In this document: positions 25,973 to 36,192 of the stretch, in pieces
How the letters are laid out: each line of letters begins with the position of its first letter
How positions within the stretch are numbered: position 1 is the first letter of the stretch
Notes under the pieces: model-generated
The model's database searches: none
Told to the model about the DNA's origin: nothing
What the model saw: the letters and a program-made list of their open reading frames with translations, nothing else
Source of the DNA: Falsirhodobacter halotolerans
Lineage (GTDB): Bacteria > Pseudomonadota > Alphaproteobacteria > Rhodobacterales > Rhodobacteraceae
Length of the DNA: 64,000 bases
Assembly: GCF_022899245.1 (NCBI RefSeq)
Contig: NZ_JALJAZ010000001.1
Span: 538,501-602,500 of the forward strand
Direction of reading: 5' to 3'
Program-made: the position numbers and the translations under genes

Positions 25973-27927
25973 CAGGCGCGGTCCGGGGTGGAGGTGGCGC
26001 GGGCCAGCGCGTCCATGTCGCGAAGGCGCAGTTCCGACAGGGCCGTCTCGATCCGCGCGCGCTGGTTCTGGGGATAGGCGGCAAGAGCGGGCATCTTGCC
26101 CGTCAGCGCGCGCAGCAGAACGTCGCGCACGATGGGGGCGGCCACCGCCGATCCGCCGCCGCCATGTTCCACGACGCACGCCACCGCCACGCGCGGCGCG
26201 TCGAACGGGGCATAGCCCACGAACAGCGCATGGTCGCGCCGGTTCCACGGCAGCTGATCGTTGCTGATCACGCCCCGCGCGCGTTCGGCGGCGGTGATGT
26301 TGCGCACCTGGCTGGTGCCCGATTTCCCGGCCATGATCATCGACGGATCGACGATGCGGGAATTGTATCCGGTCATCCCCTGAACGTTCGACACCGTGTG
26401 CATCCCGCGCTGGACCATGCGCAGAAGGGGGGCGGGAATGTCCAGCGGCGGCGCCTCGGGGACGGCCACGTCCTGTCCGCCGACGGATTTCACCAGATGC
26501 GGCACCACCGCCCGCCCCGAGGCCAGCCGCGCCGTCATCACCGCCAGTTGCAGGGGCGAGGTGAGGACATAGCCCTGCCCGATGGAGGCGTTGATCGTAT
26601 CGCCGATCCGCCAGTCCTGGTCGTAGCTGTCACGCTTCCATTGCCGGTCGGGCATGACCCCTTCGACGATGGCCGACATCGGCAGGTCGTGGCGCGTGCC
26701 AAGGCCAAGGCGGCGGCCCATCTCTGCGATCTTGTCGATGCCGACCCGCTGCGAGATGTCGTAGAAATAGACGTCGCAGCTTTTGCCCAAGGCCAGATCA
26801 AGGTTGGCATGACCGTGGCCATAGCGCGAATGGCAATGGAACCGCCGCCCGCCGAATTCGTAATATCCGGGGCAATAGACGCGGGTTTCGGCGTCGATCA
26901 CCCCCGCCTCCAACGCCGCCAGCGCGGTGACCATCTTGAAGGTCGATCCGGGGGGGTAGGCGCCCTGAACCGACTTGTTGGCCAGCGGTCGATGGTCGTT
27001 TTCGGTCAGCACCGAATAATCGGCATAGGAGATGCCGCGCACGAACAGGTTGGGATCGAAGGACGGGGCGGAGGCGCAGGCCAGAATCGCGCCGGTCTGG
27101 ACATCCATCGCCACGACCGAGGCGCTTTCCTCGCCCAATCGCGCCTGTGCGAAGTTCTGGATGCCGGCGTCGATGGTCAGATGCAGGTCCGATCCGGCCA
27201 CGCCTTCGATCCGGTCGAGTTCGCGCATGACGCGGCCGACGGCGTTCACCTCGATCCGCCGGGTGCCGGCCTGACCGCGGAGCGGGGTTTCCATCCACGT
27301 CTCCACCCCGATCTTGCCGATCTGGAACTGGGGGATCTGCAACAACGGATCGGGCACCTCCTGTGCCGCCAGATCGCGTTCGGACACGGGGCCGACATAG
27401 CCGATGACATGCGCGAAATCGGTATCCATGGGATAGATGCGCGACAGCCCCACCTCCGGCACCACGCCGGGAAGGGACGGGGCGTTGACGGCCACGCGGG
27501 ACATGTCGTCCCATGTGATGCGGTCGGCCACGACGATGGGGACGAAGGCCGCGCGCTTGCGCGCCTCCTCCGCGACGCGGGTCAGGTCGGTGTCGGCCAG
27601 CGGGATCACGCGTTGCAGGCGGTGCAGCACGTCGGGCACGTCGCCCGCCCCCTCGCGCGTGATGGTCACGCGGTAGTTCTGTTCGTTCCCCGCGATCAGC
27701 CGTCCGCCCCGGTCGAAGATCTGCCCCCGATGGGGCGGGATCAGCCGGATCGATACGCGGTTTTCCTCGGCCAGCAGGCGATACTGGTCGGCCTCGTCCA
27801 CCTGCATGTATCGCAGGCGCGCGCCCAGCACGGCCACGATGGCCGACATGGCGCCGCCCATCACCAGGGCACGCCGCGTCATCTTGCGGGTGCCGTTGTC
27901 TCCGTCACGATGGGCGATGCGTTTCAC
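25972..27927 (-). CDS. mrdA: Penicillin-binding protein 2
   Basis: 651-residue class B transpeptidase of lateral-wall synthesis. A single N-terminal membrane helix lies near residues 21-36, then a dimerisation domain with RGQIFDRGGRLIAGNEQNYR near 67-86. The transpeptidase domain has the serine motif GSTFKMVTAL near 326-335, the second motif SCD within LGKSCDVYFYD near 382-392, and KSGTSQ near 549-554. It overlaps mreD by 4 bases and rodA by 1 base, giving strict operon coupling. Confidence 0.96.
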   Translation of the reverse strand: MKRIAHRDGDNGTRKMTRRALVMGGAMSAIVAVLGARLRYMQVDEADQYRLLAEENRVSIRLIPPHRGQIFDRGGRLIAGNEQNYRVTITREGAGDVPDVLHRLQRVIPLADTDLTRVAEEARKRAAFVPIVVADRITWDDMSRVAVNAPSLPGVVPEVGLSRIYPMDTDFAHVIGYVGPVSERDLAAQEVPDPLLQIPQFQIGKIGVETWMETPLRGQAGTRRIEVNAVGRVMRELDRIEGVAGSDLHLTIDAGIQNFAQARLGEESASVVAMDVQTGAILACASAPSFDPNLFVRGISYADYSVLTENDHRPLANKSVQGAYPPGSTFKMVTALAALEAGVIDAETRVYCPGYYEFGGRRFHCHSRYGHGHANLDLALGKSCDVYFYDISQRVGIDKIAEMGRRLGLGTRHDLPMSAIVEGVMPDRQWKRDSYDQDWRIGDTINASIGQGYVLTSPLQLAVMTARLASGRAVVPHLVKSVGGQDVAVPEAPPLDIPAPLLRMVQRGMHTVSNVQGMTGYNSRIVDPSMIMAGKSGTSQVRNITAAERARGVISNDQLPWNRRDHALFVGYAPFDAPRVAVACVVEHGGGGSAVAAPIVRDVLLRALTGKMPALAAYPQNQRARIETALSELRLRDMDALARATSTPDRA

Positions 27928-28463
27928 ATCCGTCTCCCGTAGGCATCGATTTCACCGGTGGCGGGCTTGTGCAGACCCAGCCCCCAGGTCGAGATCGCCA
28001 CCACCACAGGATAGCACAGAATGGTGGCCAGCGCTTCCAGCATGGCATACCCCAAGGGCACCTGCGGAAGAAAGGCCGCGCTGAACACGAAACGGTAAGC
28101 GAGCGTCATGGCGACAATCAGCACCGCCATCAGCGCCCATTCCCCGATCCAGTTCAATTCGCGCGTGAAGGCGGGGCGGCGGCGCAGGAATTCGGTCGCA
28201 AGCACAGTCAGCGCGGCCCACAGGCCGGGCGGGCGCATCAGCAGGAAATCCTCGGTCAGGATCACCAGCGCGATCAGCCAGACCGCCATCGCATCGGGCC
28301 GCCGCAGCGTCCAGGCCAGCGTGATGCACAAAAGCACCGCCGGCCCCGGCCATCCGCCCGCCATGCCGCCCAAGGGCAGCAGGTTCGCGGTGATCAGCAC
28401 CATGCCGAGTGCCACATACAGGCACCGCAGCAACCATCGCCGCGCCCACAGCGTGTCGGTCAT
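27924..28463 (-). CDS. mreD: Rod-shape-determining protein MreD
   Basis: 179-residue integral membrane component of the elongasome with about five helices. Sequence conservation in this family is low. The assignment rests on size, hydrophobicity, the RPPGLWAALTVLATEFLRRR stretch near 77-96, and above all its position between mreC and mrdA with ATGA overlaps on both sides. Confidence 0.9.
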   Translation of the reverse strand: MTDTLWARRWLLRCLYVALGMVLITANLLPLGGMAGGWPGPAVLLCITLAWTLRRPDAMAVWLIALVILTEDFLLMRPPGLWAALTVLATEFLRRRPAFTRELNWIGEWALMAVLIVAMTLAYRFVFSAAFLPQVPLGYAMLEALATILCYPVVVAISTWGLGLHKPATGEIDAYGRRM

Positions 28464-29368
28464 GGTGCGCCATCGGACATGAGGTCGGGAATGTCGGGGG
28501 TGGCGGGCAGGGGGGGTGTTACCAGATCGCCCGGATCGCCCGGCGTGGGGCGCTCATGCGATCGCAAAACGCGCAGGAACTCCAGCCGTCCGTAATCGGC
28601 GGCCAGACGGACGCGCAGGCGGCGGTCGGGGCTTTGTGCCACCTCGCCCACCAGAAGATCGCTGGGCAGGACCGACCCGTCGCCCGAACTCACCACCCGG
28701 TCGCCGGGGCGCACCAGATCGGGTTTGTCCAGAAACTCCAACGCGGGGGCGGCGGTGTTGTCCCCCGACAGGATGGCGCGCTGGCCGGAAGGAAGGACGG
28801 TCACCGGGATGCGGCTGTTCGAATCGGTCAGCAGGATGACGCGGCTGGTCTGCTGCCCCACGCCCGCGATGCGCCCCACCAGCCCCACGCCGTCCATGGT
28901 GGCCCAGCCGTCGCGGATGCCGTCGCGCTGGCCCACGTTCAGGAGAACCGACTGCCGGAAGGGCGAGCCGCTGTCGGCCAGCACCATCCCCGTCACATGC
29001 GTCAACTGCGGGTCCAGCCGCACCTGATTGAGGTCCAGAAGCCGGGCATTCTGCTGTTCCAGCTGCAGCGCGGCTTCCTTCCACGCGCGCATCTGCTGCA
29101 ACTCCCGCCGCAGTTCCTGGTTCTGTTCATAGATGCGGACATAGGATTGGGCATTGTCGATCATGTCCGCCACCCGCGTCACGGGGGCCATGGCCCAGGA
29201 CATGCTTGGCACGAACCGGTCGGTCAGGGCGGTGCGAAGCTGTTCCATCCGCACGCTTTCGATGCGCCAGATCAGGAACACCGCCAGAAGCAGCAGAACC
29301 AGCCCCGCGACCAGAATGCGTCGCAGGGGGCGGGTGAAGGGGTCCGGTCCGGTGCGATCGCGGGGCAA
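28460..29368 (-). CDS. mreC: Rod-shape-determining protein MreC (TTG start)
   Basis: 302-residue bitopic scaffold linking MreB to the periplasmic synthases. A cytoplasmic N-terminus of about 17 residues precedes the membrane helix ILVAGLVLLLLAVFLIW near 18-34. A coiled coil (about 75-115) and the beta-rich MreC domain (RVILLTDSNSRIPVTVLPSG near 181-200) follow. The only start that keeps the membrane helix is TTG at 29368, with GAGG 7 bases upstream; the next ATG is beyond the helix. It lies 8 bases after mreB and overlaps mreD by 4. Confidence 0.94.
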   Translation of the reverse strand: MPRDRTGPDPFTRPLRRILVAGLVLLLLAVFLIWRIESVRMEQLRTALTDRFVPSMSWAMAPVTRVADMIDNAQSYVRIYEQNQELRRELQQMRAWKEAALQLEQQNARLLDLNQVRLDPQLTHVTGMVLADSGSPFRQSVLLNVGQRDGIRDGWATMDGVGLVGRIAGVGQQTSRVILLTDSNSRIPVTVLPSGQRAILSGDNTAAPALEFLDKPDLVRPGDRVVSSGDGSVLPSDLLVGEVAQSPDRRLRVRLAADYGRLEFLRVLRSHERPTPGDPGDLVTPPLPATPDIPDLMSDGAP

Positions 29369-29376
29369 TTCTGGCC

Positions 29377-30471
<1,095 letters not shown>

Positions 30472-30473
30472 TT

Positions 30474-30515
30474 ATAAAAAACGAACGGGCGAAGCGAAAG
30501 GCTCCGCTTCGCCCG
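30474..30515 (-). terminator. Rho-independent terminator after leuA
   Basis: On the minus strand CGGGCGAAGCG and CGCTTCGCCCG (30505-30515 and 30486-30496 on plus) form a perfect 11-bp stem with an 8-base loop, followed by a run of six T. It separates leuA from mreB. Confidence 0.93.
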
Positions 30516-30537
30516 ATCACACATTAATCAGCAAGGA

Positions 30538-32106
30538 TCAGCCGGCATCGCGATAGCTGACGCCCTTGGTGTCATGCCCCGGCGCCGATTTCTCCCGCCG
30601 CAGGATCAGCCGGTTCAGCGCGTTCACATAGGCGCGGGTGGAGGCGACGACGGTATCGGTGTCGGCCGCGTGGCCCGTGGCGATCTTGCCGTCTTCCTCC
30701 AGCCGCACGGTCACGGTGGCCTGCGCGTCGGTGCCTTCGGTGATGGCCTGCACCTGATAAAGCGCCAGCTTCGCGTCGTGCTTCACCAGCGCGTTCACCG
30801 CGTTGAAGGCGGCATCCACCGGCCCGTCGCCTGTCGCCTCGGACGTCTGGTCGGTGCCGTCCACGGTCAGGGTCAGCTGCGCCTCTTGCGGGCCGTCGGT
30901 GCCGCAGATCACGCGCAGACGCTTGACCGACAGCTTGTCATAGGCGGCCTGCGTGTCGGCGTCCTGCATCAGGGCCAGCAGATCCTCGTCATAGATTTCC
31001 TTCTTGCGGTCGGCCAGCGCCTTGAACCGCACGAAGATGTCCGCAAGCTGGTTGTCCGCCACGTCGAACCCCAGATCCTTCAGCTTGGACCGCAGGGCCG
31101 CGCGGCCCGAATGCTTGCCCATGACGAGGTTGGTTTCCGTCAGGCCCACATCGGCGGGGCGCATGATCTCGAACGTTTCGGCGTTCTTCAGCATCCCGTC
31201 CTGATGGATGCCGGATTCATGGGCGAAGGCGTTCTTGCCGACGATGGCCTTGTTGAACTGCACGGCAAAGCCCGACACGGTCGCGACCTTGCGGCTGATC
31301 GCCGTCAGGCGGCGCGAATCGATCCCCGTCTGGAAGGGCATGATGTCGTTCCTGACCTTCAGGGCCATCACGACCTCCTCCAGCGCGGTGTTGCCCGCGC
31401 GTTCGCCCAGACCGTTGATCGTGCATTCGATCTGGCGGGCCCCGGCCTCCACCGCGGCCAGCGAGTTCGCCGTGGCCATGCCCAGATCGTTGTGGCAGTG
31501 GGTGGCGAAGACGATCTCATCCGCGCCGGGCACGCGTTCCAGCAACATGCGGATCAGGTCCGCCGATTCGCGCGGCGCGGTATAGCCCACGGTGTCGGGA
31601 ATGTTGATCGTGGTGGCCCCGGCCTTGATCGCGATCTCGATCACCCGGCACAGATAGTCGTGCTCGGTCCGCGTGGCGTCCATGGGCGACCATTGCACGT
31701 TGTCGCACAGGTTGCGGGCGTGGGTCACCGTGTCATGGATGCGGTCGGCCATCTGGTCCTTGTCCAGATTGGGAATGGCGCGGTGCAGGGGCGAGGTGCC
31801 GATGAAGGTGTGGATGCGGGGCTGGGCCGCGTGCTTCACCGCTTCCCAGCAGCGGTCGATATCCTTGAAATTCGCGCGGGACAGGCCGCAGATGACCGAG
31901 TTGCGGGACTGTTTGGCGATCATCGACACCGCCTCGAAATCGCCCTCGGACGCGATGGGGAACCCCGCCTCGATGATGTCCACGCCCATGTCGTCCAGCA
32001 TGGAGGCGATCTCCAGCTTCTCGGACAGGGTCATGGTGGCGCCGGGCGACTGTTCGCCGTCGCGCAGGGTGGTGTCGAAAATGAAAACTTTGTCTTGGGT
32101 CGTCAT
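30538..32106 (-). CDS. leuA: 2-isopropylmalate synthase
   Basis: Condenses acetyl-CoA with 2-ketoisovalerate, the committed step of leucine synthesis. 522 residues. The catalytic barrel has FDTTLRDGEQSPG near 10-22, THCHNDLGMATANSLAA near 206-222 with metal-binding histidines, and HESGIHQDGM near 295-304. The C-terminal leucine-sensing domain is present (about 390-505), so feedback inhibition is expected. A GAAGGAAGAAG ribosome site precedes the ATG. Upstream, a leucine-rich leader peptide and alternative RNA stems suggest attenuation. Confidence 0.97.
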   Translation of the reverse strand: MTTQDKVFIFDTTLRDGEQSPGATMTLSEKLEIASMLDDMGVDIIEAGFPIASEGDFEAVSMIAKQSRNSVICGLSRANFKDIDRCWEAVKHAAQPRIHTFIGTSPLHRAIPNLDKDQMADRIHDTVTHARNLCDNVQWSPMDATRTEHDYLCRVIEIAIKAGATTINIPDTVGYTAPRESADLIRMLLERVPGADEIVFATHCHNDLGMATANSLAAVEAGARQIECTINGLGERAGNTALEEVVMALKVRNDIMPFQTGIDSRRLTAISRKVATVSGFAVQFNKAIVGKNAFAHESGIHQDGMLKNAETFEIMRPADVGLTETNLVMGKHSGRAALRSKLKDLGFDVADNQLADIFVRFKALADRKKEIYDEDLLALMQDADTQAAYDKLSVKRLRVICGTDGPQEAQLTLTVDGTDQTSEATGDGPVDAAFNAVNALVKHDAKLALYQVQAITEGTDAQATVTVRLEEDGKIATGHAADTDTVVASTRAYVNALNRLILRREKSAPGHDTKGVSYRDAG

Positions 32107-32132
32107 GGCTTCTTCCTTCGTCAGCGTGGGGG

Positions 32133-32181
32133 CCGGGCGCTGATCATCTCTGAGCGGTCGCGCCCGGGGGCACGCTCAGAG
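32133..32181 (-). promoter_or_regulatory. Attenuator-like alternative RNA structures of leuA
   Basis: Two mutually exclusive pairings are visible between leader peptide and leuA. CTCTGAGCG pairs with CGCTCAGAG (32173-32181 with 32148-32156, 9 bp). The loop sequence CCGGGCGC (32160-32167) can instead pair with GCGCCCGG (32133-32140, 8 bp). The leader stop codon lies in the first arm, so a ribosome stalled on the Leu codons would block the first stem and favour the second. A third short stem CAGCG/CGCTG overlaps the second. No T-run follows, so whether control is by termination or by access to the leuA ribosome site is open. Confidence 0.65.
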
Positions 32182-32256
32182 CAGCGTAAGAAGAAGCAGG
32201 CCGCGGGGGCGGATCAGGGCGTTGCCCTGCGATGCGATATGTTGGTCCCGTGCCAT
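32176..32256 (-). CDS. Leucine-rich leader peptide of leuA
   Basis: 26 codons, beginning MARDQHIASQG and ending RPRGLLLLTLL-stop: six Leu among the last seven residues, encoded CTG CTT CTT CTT, ACG, CTG CTC. It ends 69 bases before leuA on the same strand and its stop codon lies in the first arm of the attenuator stem. This is the classical layout of amino-acid operon attenuators, reported also in alphaproteobacteria. No strong ribosome site is visible, and the frame is open further upstream, so the ATG is the weakest point. Confidence 0.65.
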   Translation of the reverse strand: MARDQHIASQGNALIRPRGLLLLTLL

Positions 32257-32318
32257 GGGGGCGACTATACGGGCCGCAAACCGGCACGCAACCCCAAATA
32301 AACGACAGGTTTTCTGCC

Positions 32319-33326
32319 CTATAGCCAGTTTTTCCGGCGGAACCACAAAAAGGGCAGAACGGCCGAGATGCCCATCGCCGCCAGCGCCAGGGGATAGCCC
32401 ACGGCCCAATGCAGTTCCGGCATGTGATCGAAGTTCATGCCATAGATCGTGCCGACCAGCGTCGGCGGCAGAAACAGGGCGGTGGCGATGGACAGGACCT
32501 TGATGATCTGGTTCTGCTCCACCCCGATCAGGCCGACGGTGGCCGAATGGAGGAAGGACAGCTCCGCCTCCACCTGCGCCAGCGCGGTGGAAAGGGAGGT
32601 GACATCGCGGTGAATGGCCTTCAGCCGCGCGACGCCCTTGGGCGACATGTGGGCCAGCGGGGGCAGATCCTCATCCTCGGTCCGGGCAGCGTGGCCGCTG
32701 GCGGCATCGCGCAGGAACGGGATCAGGCGGTCGAAGCTGAGGATGCTTTCGCGCAGGATGGACAGGGTGCGGTTCTTGCGGCCCAGACGGCGGACCAGCT
32801 TGCGCAGATCCTGTTCGGCCATCCCCGACCCTTCGTCCGCATCGAAGAACACGCTGTCGGACAGGTCGGCCAGATCGGCCGAGACCTTTTCCAGCACATC
32901 CGCGATCCGTTCCACGAACGCCTCCAGCATGGTGGCCAGAAGGCGCGGGGCCGTGTCCGATTCGCCCGGATGCCGTGCCACGCGGGTGGCGATGGTGCCA
33001 AGGGGCAGGGGATCGGCGTGGCGCACCGTCACCAGACGGTCGGGCATCAGCAGAAAGGTGATCTGCGACCGGCGGGGGCGCCCCTTGTTCGCGCCTTCGA
33101 TCACCACCGCCGTCATCACAAGCGCCGCGCCTTCGATGTAAAGGCGGGCCGAATCCTCGATGTCGGACATTTCGTCCCGCGTGGGGACGGGCGCGCCGAT
33201 CAAGGCTTCGACGGCGTGTTCTTCGTCGGCGGTGGGGGAGCAGAGGTCGATCCACAGGGCCCGCCCTTGCGGCAGGCCGTCATGGGCAACCAGCTTGCCG
33301 TCGGTCAGGATGTGGTGCGCGATCAT
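32319..33326 (-). CDS. CorA/ZntB-type divalent metal transporter
   Basis: 335-residue member of the CorA family: a large cytoplasmic N-terminal domain with a long helical stalk (about 150-260) and two C-terminal membrane helices. The pore signature GMNFDHMPEL lies at the end of the first helix near residues 300-309, and the tail is basic (RRKNWL). CorA and ZntB carry Mg, Co or Zn; sequence does not settle which. The ATG at 33326 was preferred to an in-frame TTG at 33362. It reads away from the leuA leader in the same direction, ending 62 bases before the leader ATG. Confidence 0.9.
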   Translation of the reverse strand: MIAHHILTDGKLVAHDGLPQGRALWIDLCSPTADEEHAVEALIGAPVPTRDEMSDIEDSARLYIEGAALVMTAVVIEGANKGRPRRSQITFLLMPDRLVTVRHADPLPLGTIATRVARHPGESDTAPRLLATMLEAFVERIADVLEKVSADLADLSDSVFFDADEGSGMAEQDLRKLVRRLGRKNRTLSILRESILSFDRLIPFLRDAASGHAARTEDEDLPPLAHMSPKGVARLKAIHRDVTSLSTALAQVEAELSFLHSATVGLIGVEQNQIIKVLSIATALFLPPTLVGTIYGMNFDHMPELHWAVGYPLALAAMGISAVLPFLWFRRKNWL

Positions 33327-33368
33327 GCGCGCGAAGATGCCCGCGCCGGGGGGCGCGGGCAAGGGGGA

Positions 33369-34592
33369 TCACGCGTCGGGCGCCGTGATCCGCACGATGG
33401 TGGACGACCCTTCGTCGCGGTTTTCGGTCACGGCATAGATCGCGCCGTCCGGCCCGACGCGCACGTCGCGCACGCGCGCCTCAAGGGGAATGCGATCCTC
33501 CCACTCCACCGTGTCGCCATCCATGCCCAGAACCACCACGCCCTGCGTCACCAGGCCGCCGATCAGGATCGCGCCGTCCCATTCGGGGAATTCCTCGCCT
33601 TCATAGAAGGCCATGCCCGAGGGCGCGATGACCGGGTCCCAGTAATAGAGCGGCTGCTGCGTTTCGGCGTTCTGGGTGATGCCTTCACCCACCTCCTCGC
33701 CGCTGTATTCGACGCCATAGGTGACCTCGGGCCAGCCGTAGTTCAGGCCCGCCTCGGGACGGTTCAGCTCATCCCCGCCTTTCGGCCCGTGTTCCACCAT
33801 CCAGAACTCGCCCTCGGGCGACAGGGCGGCGGATTGGGTGTTGCGGTGGCCAAGGCTCCAGATTTCGGGCATGGCGCCGTCCTGGTCGATGAAGGGGTTG
33901 CCTTCGGCCGGGTCGCCCTCGGCGGTGATGCGGATGACCTTGCCGAAATGGCTGCCGACGTCCTGCGCCTGCACACGCGGTTCTTCGTCCGAGCGTTCGC
34001 CGACCGTCAGCCAGATCACGTCATCGGCATCGACCACGATGCGCGAGCCGAAATGCTTGTTGCCGTCATAGGTGGGCTGCTGGGCGAAGATGACCTCCAC
34101 ATCCTCCAGCCGGGCGGTGCTGCCGTCCTCCACCAGACGGGCCTTGGCAAGCGCGGTGCCGTTCCCGTCCTCGCGTGGTTCGGCATAGGAAAAGTAGATG
34201 ATCCCGCTGTCGGCGAAATCGTTCGCCAGCGCCACGTCCAAAAGCCCGCCCTGACCGTCGGCATCCACCTCGGGCACGCCTTCGATCGCGGGGCCGGGGG
34301 TGCCGTCGGCGACGATGTGCATGTCGCCCTTCTTGGCGGTGACCAGCATCCGGCCATCGGGCAGGAATTCCATCGCCCACAGCTGCGGCAGGCCTTGGGC
34401 CACGGTTTCGGTCGCGACCTCCAGCGGCTCGGCCGGTTGGGGGGCGCGGGTCTGCCCCTCGAAGGCGGGGGTCTGGTCGGGGGCGTTGGGGGCCGCGGTT
34501 TCCACCGACGGGCGCGTTTCCTGCGCCATCAGCGGGAAGGGGGCCAGCATGGCGGCGGCCAGCGGCACGGACAGGCGGAGGGATCGGGTCAT
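33369..34592 (-). CDS. Exported PQQ-dependent sugar dehydrogenase (aldose dehydrogenase, YliI-like)
   Basis: 407 residues. A signal peptide (LRLSVPLAAAMLAPFPLMAQ) is followed by a low-complexity acidic/proline linker to about residue 60, then a six-bladed propeller of the glucose/sorbosone dehydrogenase type. Family marks are LPDGRMLVTAKKGDMHIV near 80-97, GNKHFGSRIVVD with the catalytic-type His near 180, LGHRNTQSAALSP near 250, and the NYGWPEVTYG segment near 290. The expected substrate is an aldose and the cofactor PQQ; no pqq genes are in the window. GAGGAG lies 7 bases before the ATG. Confidence 0.88.
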   Translation of the reverse strand: MTRSLRLSVPLAAAMLAPFPLMAQETRPSVETAAPNAPDQTPAFEGQTRAPQPAEPLEVATETVAQGLPQLWAMEFLPDGRMLVTAKKGDMHIVADGTPGPAIEGVPEVDADGQGGLLDVALANDFADSGIIYFSYAEPREDGNGTALAKARLVEDGSTARLEDVEVIFAQQPTYDGNKHFGSRIVVDADDVIWLTVGERSDEEPRVQAQDVGSHFGKVIRITAEGDPAEGNPFIDQDGAMPEIWSLGHRNTQSAALSPEGEFWMVEHGPKGGDELNRPEAGLNYGWPEVTYGVEYSGEEVGEGITQNAETQQPLYYWDPVIAPSGMAFYEGEEFPEWDGAILIGGLVTQGVVVLGMDGDTVEWEDRIPLEARVRDVRVGPDGAIYAVTENRDEGSSTIVRITAPDA

Positions 34593-34679
34593 GGGGCGCT
34601 CCTCATCAGGGGTTCCCCCCTGCAACGCGGGAACCGCATGACCGGTTCGCGGGCGGATTGTCGCAGGGCCCCCGTTCCG

Positions 34680-36074
34680 TCAGTCGGCGCGTTCGACCAG
34701 TTGCCCGTCCGCCCATGTGCCCGTCACCACCTGCCCGTTGGCATAGGTCATCGTGCCGGTGCCGTCCGGGGCGTTGGCGCGGAACGTTCCTTCATACACG
34801 TCGCCGGAGGCGTAGGTGAGCGTCCCCTCGCCGTCGAACGCCCCCCCCGCCCATTCCCCGGCATAACGATAGCCGTCGGGGCGGACCAGCTCGCCCGTGC
34901 CGTCACGCTGGCCCGCGCGAAACCCGCCGGTATAGGTGGTGCCGTCGGCATAGGTGGCGGTGCCGGTGCCCGCGCGCTCGCCCTCGTCCCATTCCCCTTC
35001 GTAACGATAGCCGTCGGGGCGGATCAGGGTGCCGGTTCCGTGGTGGCGGCCGTCTTGGAACCCGCCCTCATAGGTGCTGCCGTCGGCCTGCACGGCGCGG
35101 CCTTCGCCCGTGATGGCCCCCGCCGCCCATGCGCCCTGATAGGTGCTGCCATCGGCATAGGTGAGGGTGCCCTGCCCATCGGGGCGCCCTTCGGTGAAGG
35201 TGCCGGTGAACACCGACCCGTCGGCATAGGTGGCGGTGCCGTCCCCCGCCATCTGCCCCGCACGCCATTCGCCTTCATAACGGTATCCGTCGGGGCGGGT
35301 CAGGGTGCCTTGCCCCTCGCGCTGATCGGCGACGAAGCCGCCCTCATACACCTCGCCGCTGGCATAGGTCGCGCGGCCCTGACCCTGCCGCTGGCCCCCC
35401 GCGAACCCGCCTTCATAGGTGTCGCCGCCCTGTTCCAGGCGGCCCTGACCCTCGATCCGCCCCTCGGTCCAGTCGCCGGTATAGACGGTGCCCTGCGGTG
35501 TGGTCAGCGTGCCGGTGCCGGACGGAACGCCCCCCTCCAGCGCCCCTTCATAGACCGCGCCGTTGGCATAGGTGATGGTGCCCGCGCCGACCTTCTGGCC
35601 CGCATCCCATTCCCCTTCATAGACATAGCCGTCGGCCGCCTCGATCCGGCCCTGACCCTGCGGCTGCCCATCGCGAAACCCGCCGGAATAGCGGGTGCCA
35701 TCGGCATAGACGGCGACCCCCTGACCCGTGCGCTGCCCCGCGACCCAGTCGCCCTCATAGGTCGATCCGTCGGCAAAGGTGATCTTGCCCTGCCCCTCGG
35801 GGCGGCCATTTTGAAACGGCCCGGCATAGATCGATCCGTTGGGATAGCGGGCGGTGCCCTCCCCCTCGATCCGACCGTCGACCCAGGCCCCGGAATATTC
35901 GTATCCCGACGGCATACGATAGATGCCCTGACCATGCTGCACCCCGCCCCGGAACGTGCCTTCATAGACCGATCCGTCGTCGTATTGGGTGGATTGGACC
36001 GCGCCATCCTGCGCCGCGCCCATTCCGGCCAGGGCCATCAGGATCACGCCGCTTGTCCAAAGGTGTCGGGCCAT
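34680..36074 (-). CDS. Exported MORN-repeat protein (19 repeats)
   Basis: 464 residues: signal peptide (MARHLWTSGVILMALAGMGA) then nineteen tandem MORN repeats filling the whole mature chain, each about 23 residues (69 bases) of the form Y-x-G-x-W/F-x-x-G-x-x-x-G-x-G. Examples are YPNGSIYAGPFQNGRPEGQG and YADGTRYSGGFRDGQPQGQG. Repeats 11, 15 and 17 share RPDGYRY and repeats 12 and 16 share TATYADG, pointing to block duplication of neighbouring repeats. MORN sheets bind lipids or proteins; in bacteria their role is little known. The opposite strand is also open throughout, a by-product of repeat composition. Confidence 0.9.
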   Translation of the reverse strand: MARHLWTSGVILMALAGMGAAQDGAVQSTQYDDGSVYEGTFRGGVQHGQGIYRMPSGYEYSGAWVDGRIEGEGTARYPNGSIYAGPFQNGRPEGQGKITFADGSTYEGDWVAGQRTGQGVAVYADGTRYSGGFRDGQPQGQGRIEAADGYVYEGEWDAGQKVGAGTITYANGAVYEGALEGGVPSGTGTLTTPQGTVYTGDWTEGRIEGQGRLEQGGDTYEGGFAGGQRQGQGRATYASGEVYEGGFVADQREGQGTLTRPDGYRYEGEWRAGQMAGDGTATYADGSVFTGTFTEGRPDGQGTLTYADGSTYQGAWAAGAITGEGRAVQADGSTYEGGFQDGRHHGTGTLIRPDGYRYEGEWDEGERAGTGTATYADGTTYTGGFRAGQRDGTGELVRPDGYRYAGEWAGGAFDGEGTLTYASGDVYEGTFRANAPDGTGTMTYANGQVVTGTWADGQLVERAD

Positions 36075-36192
36075 TGCACACTCCGTTGCCGCTTCCCGCC
36101 AATTCTTAGTAAAACACTTTCCATGCCGCAACCCGGCGGTGGGCGGGGGGCCGTCGTGCGTGGATGCACACTGGGTCCGCCGTTCATGTCTA

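Noticed and set aside
34740-36000. The regular 69-base periodicity looked at first like an array of DNA repeats.
   Set aside because: The repeats are imperfect, have no spacers and translate in frame as MORN units, so they are protein repeats and not CRISPR or satellite DNA.
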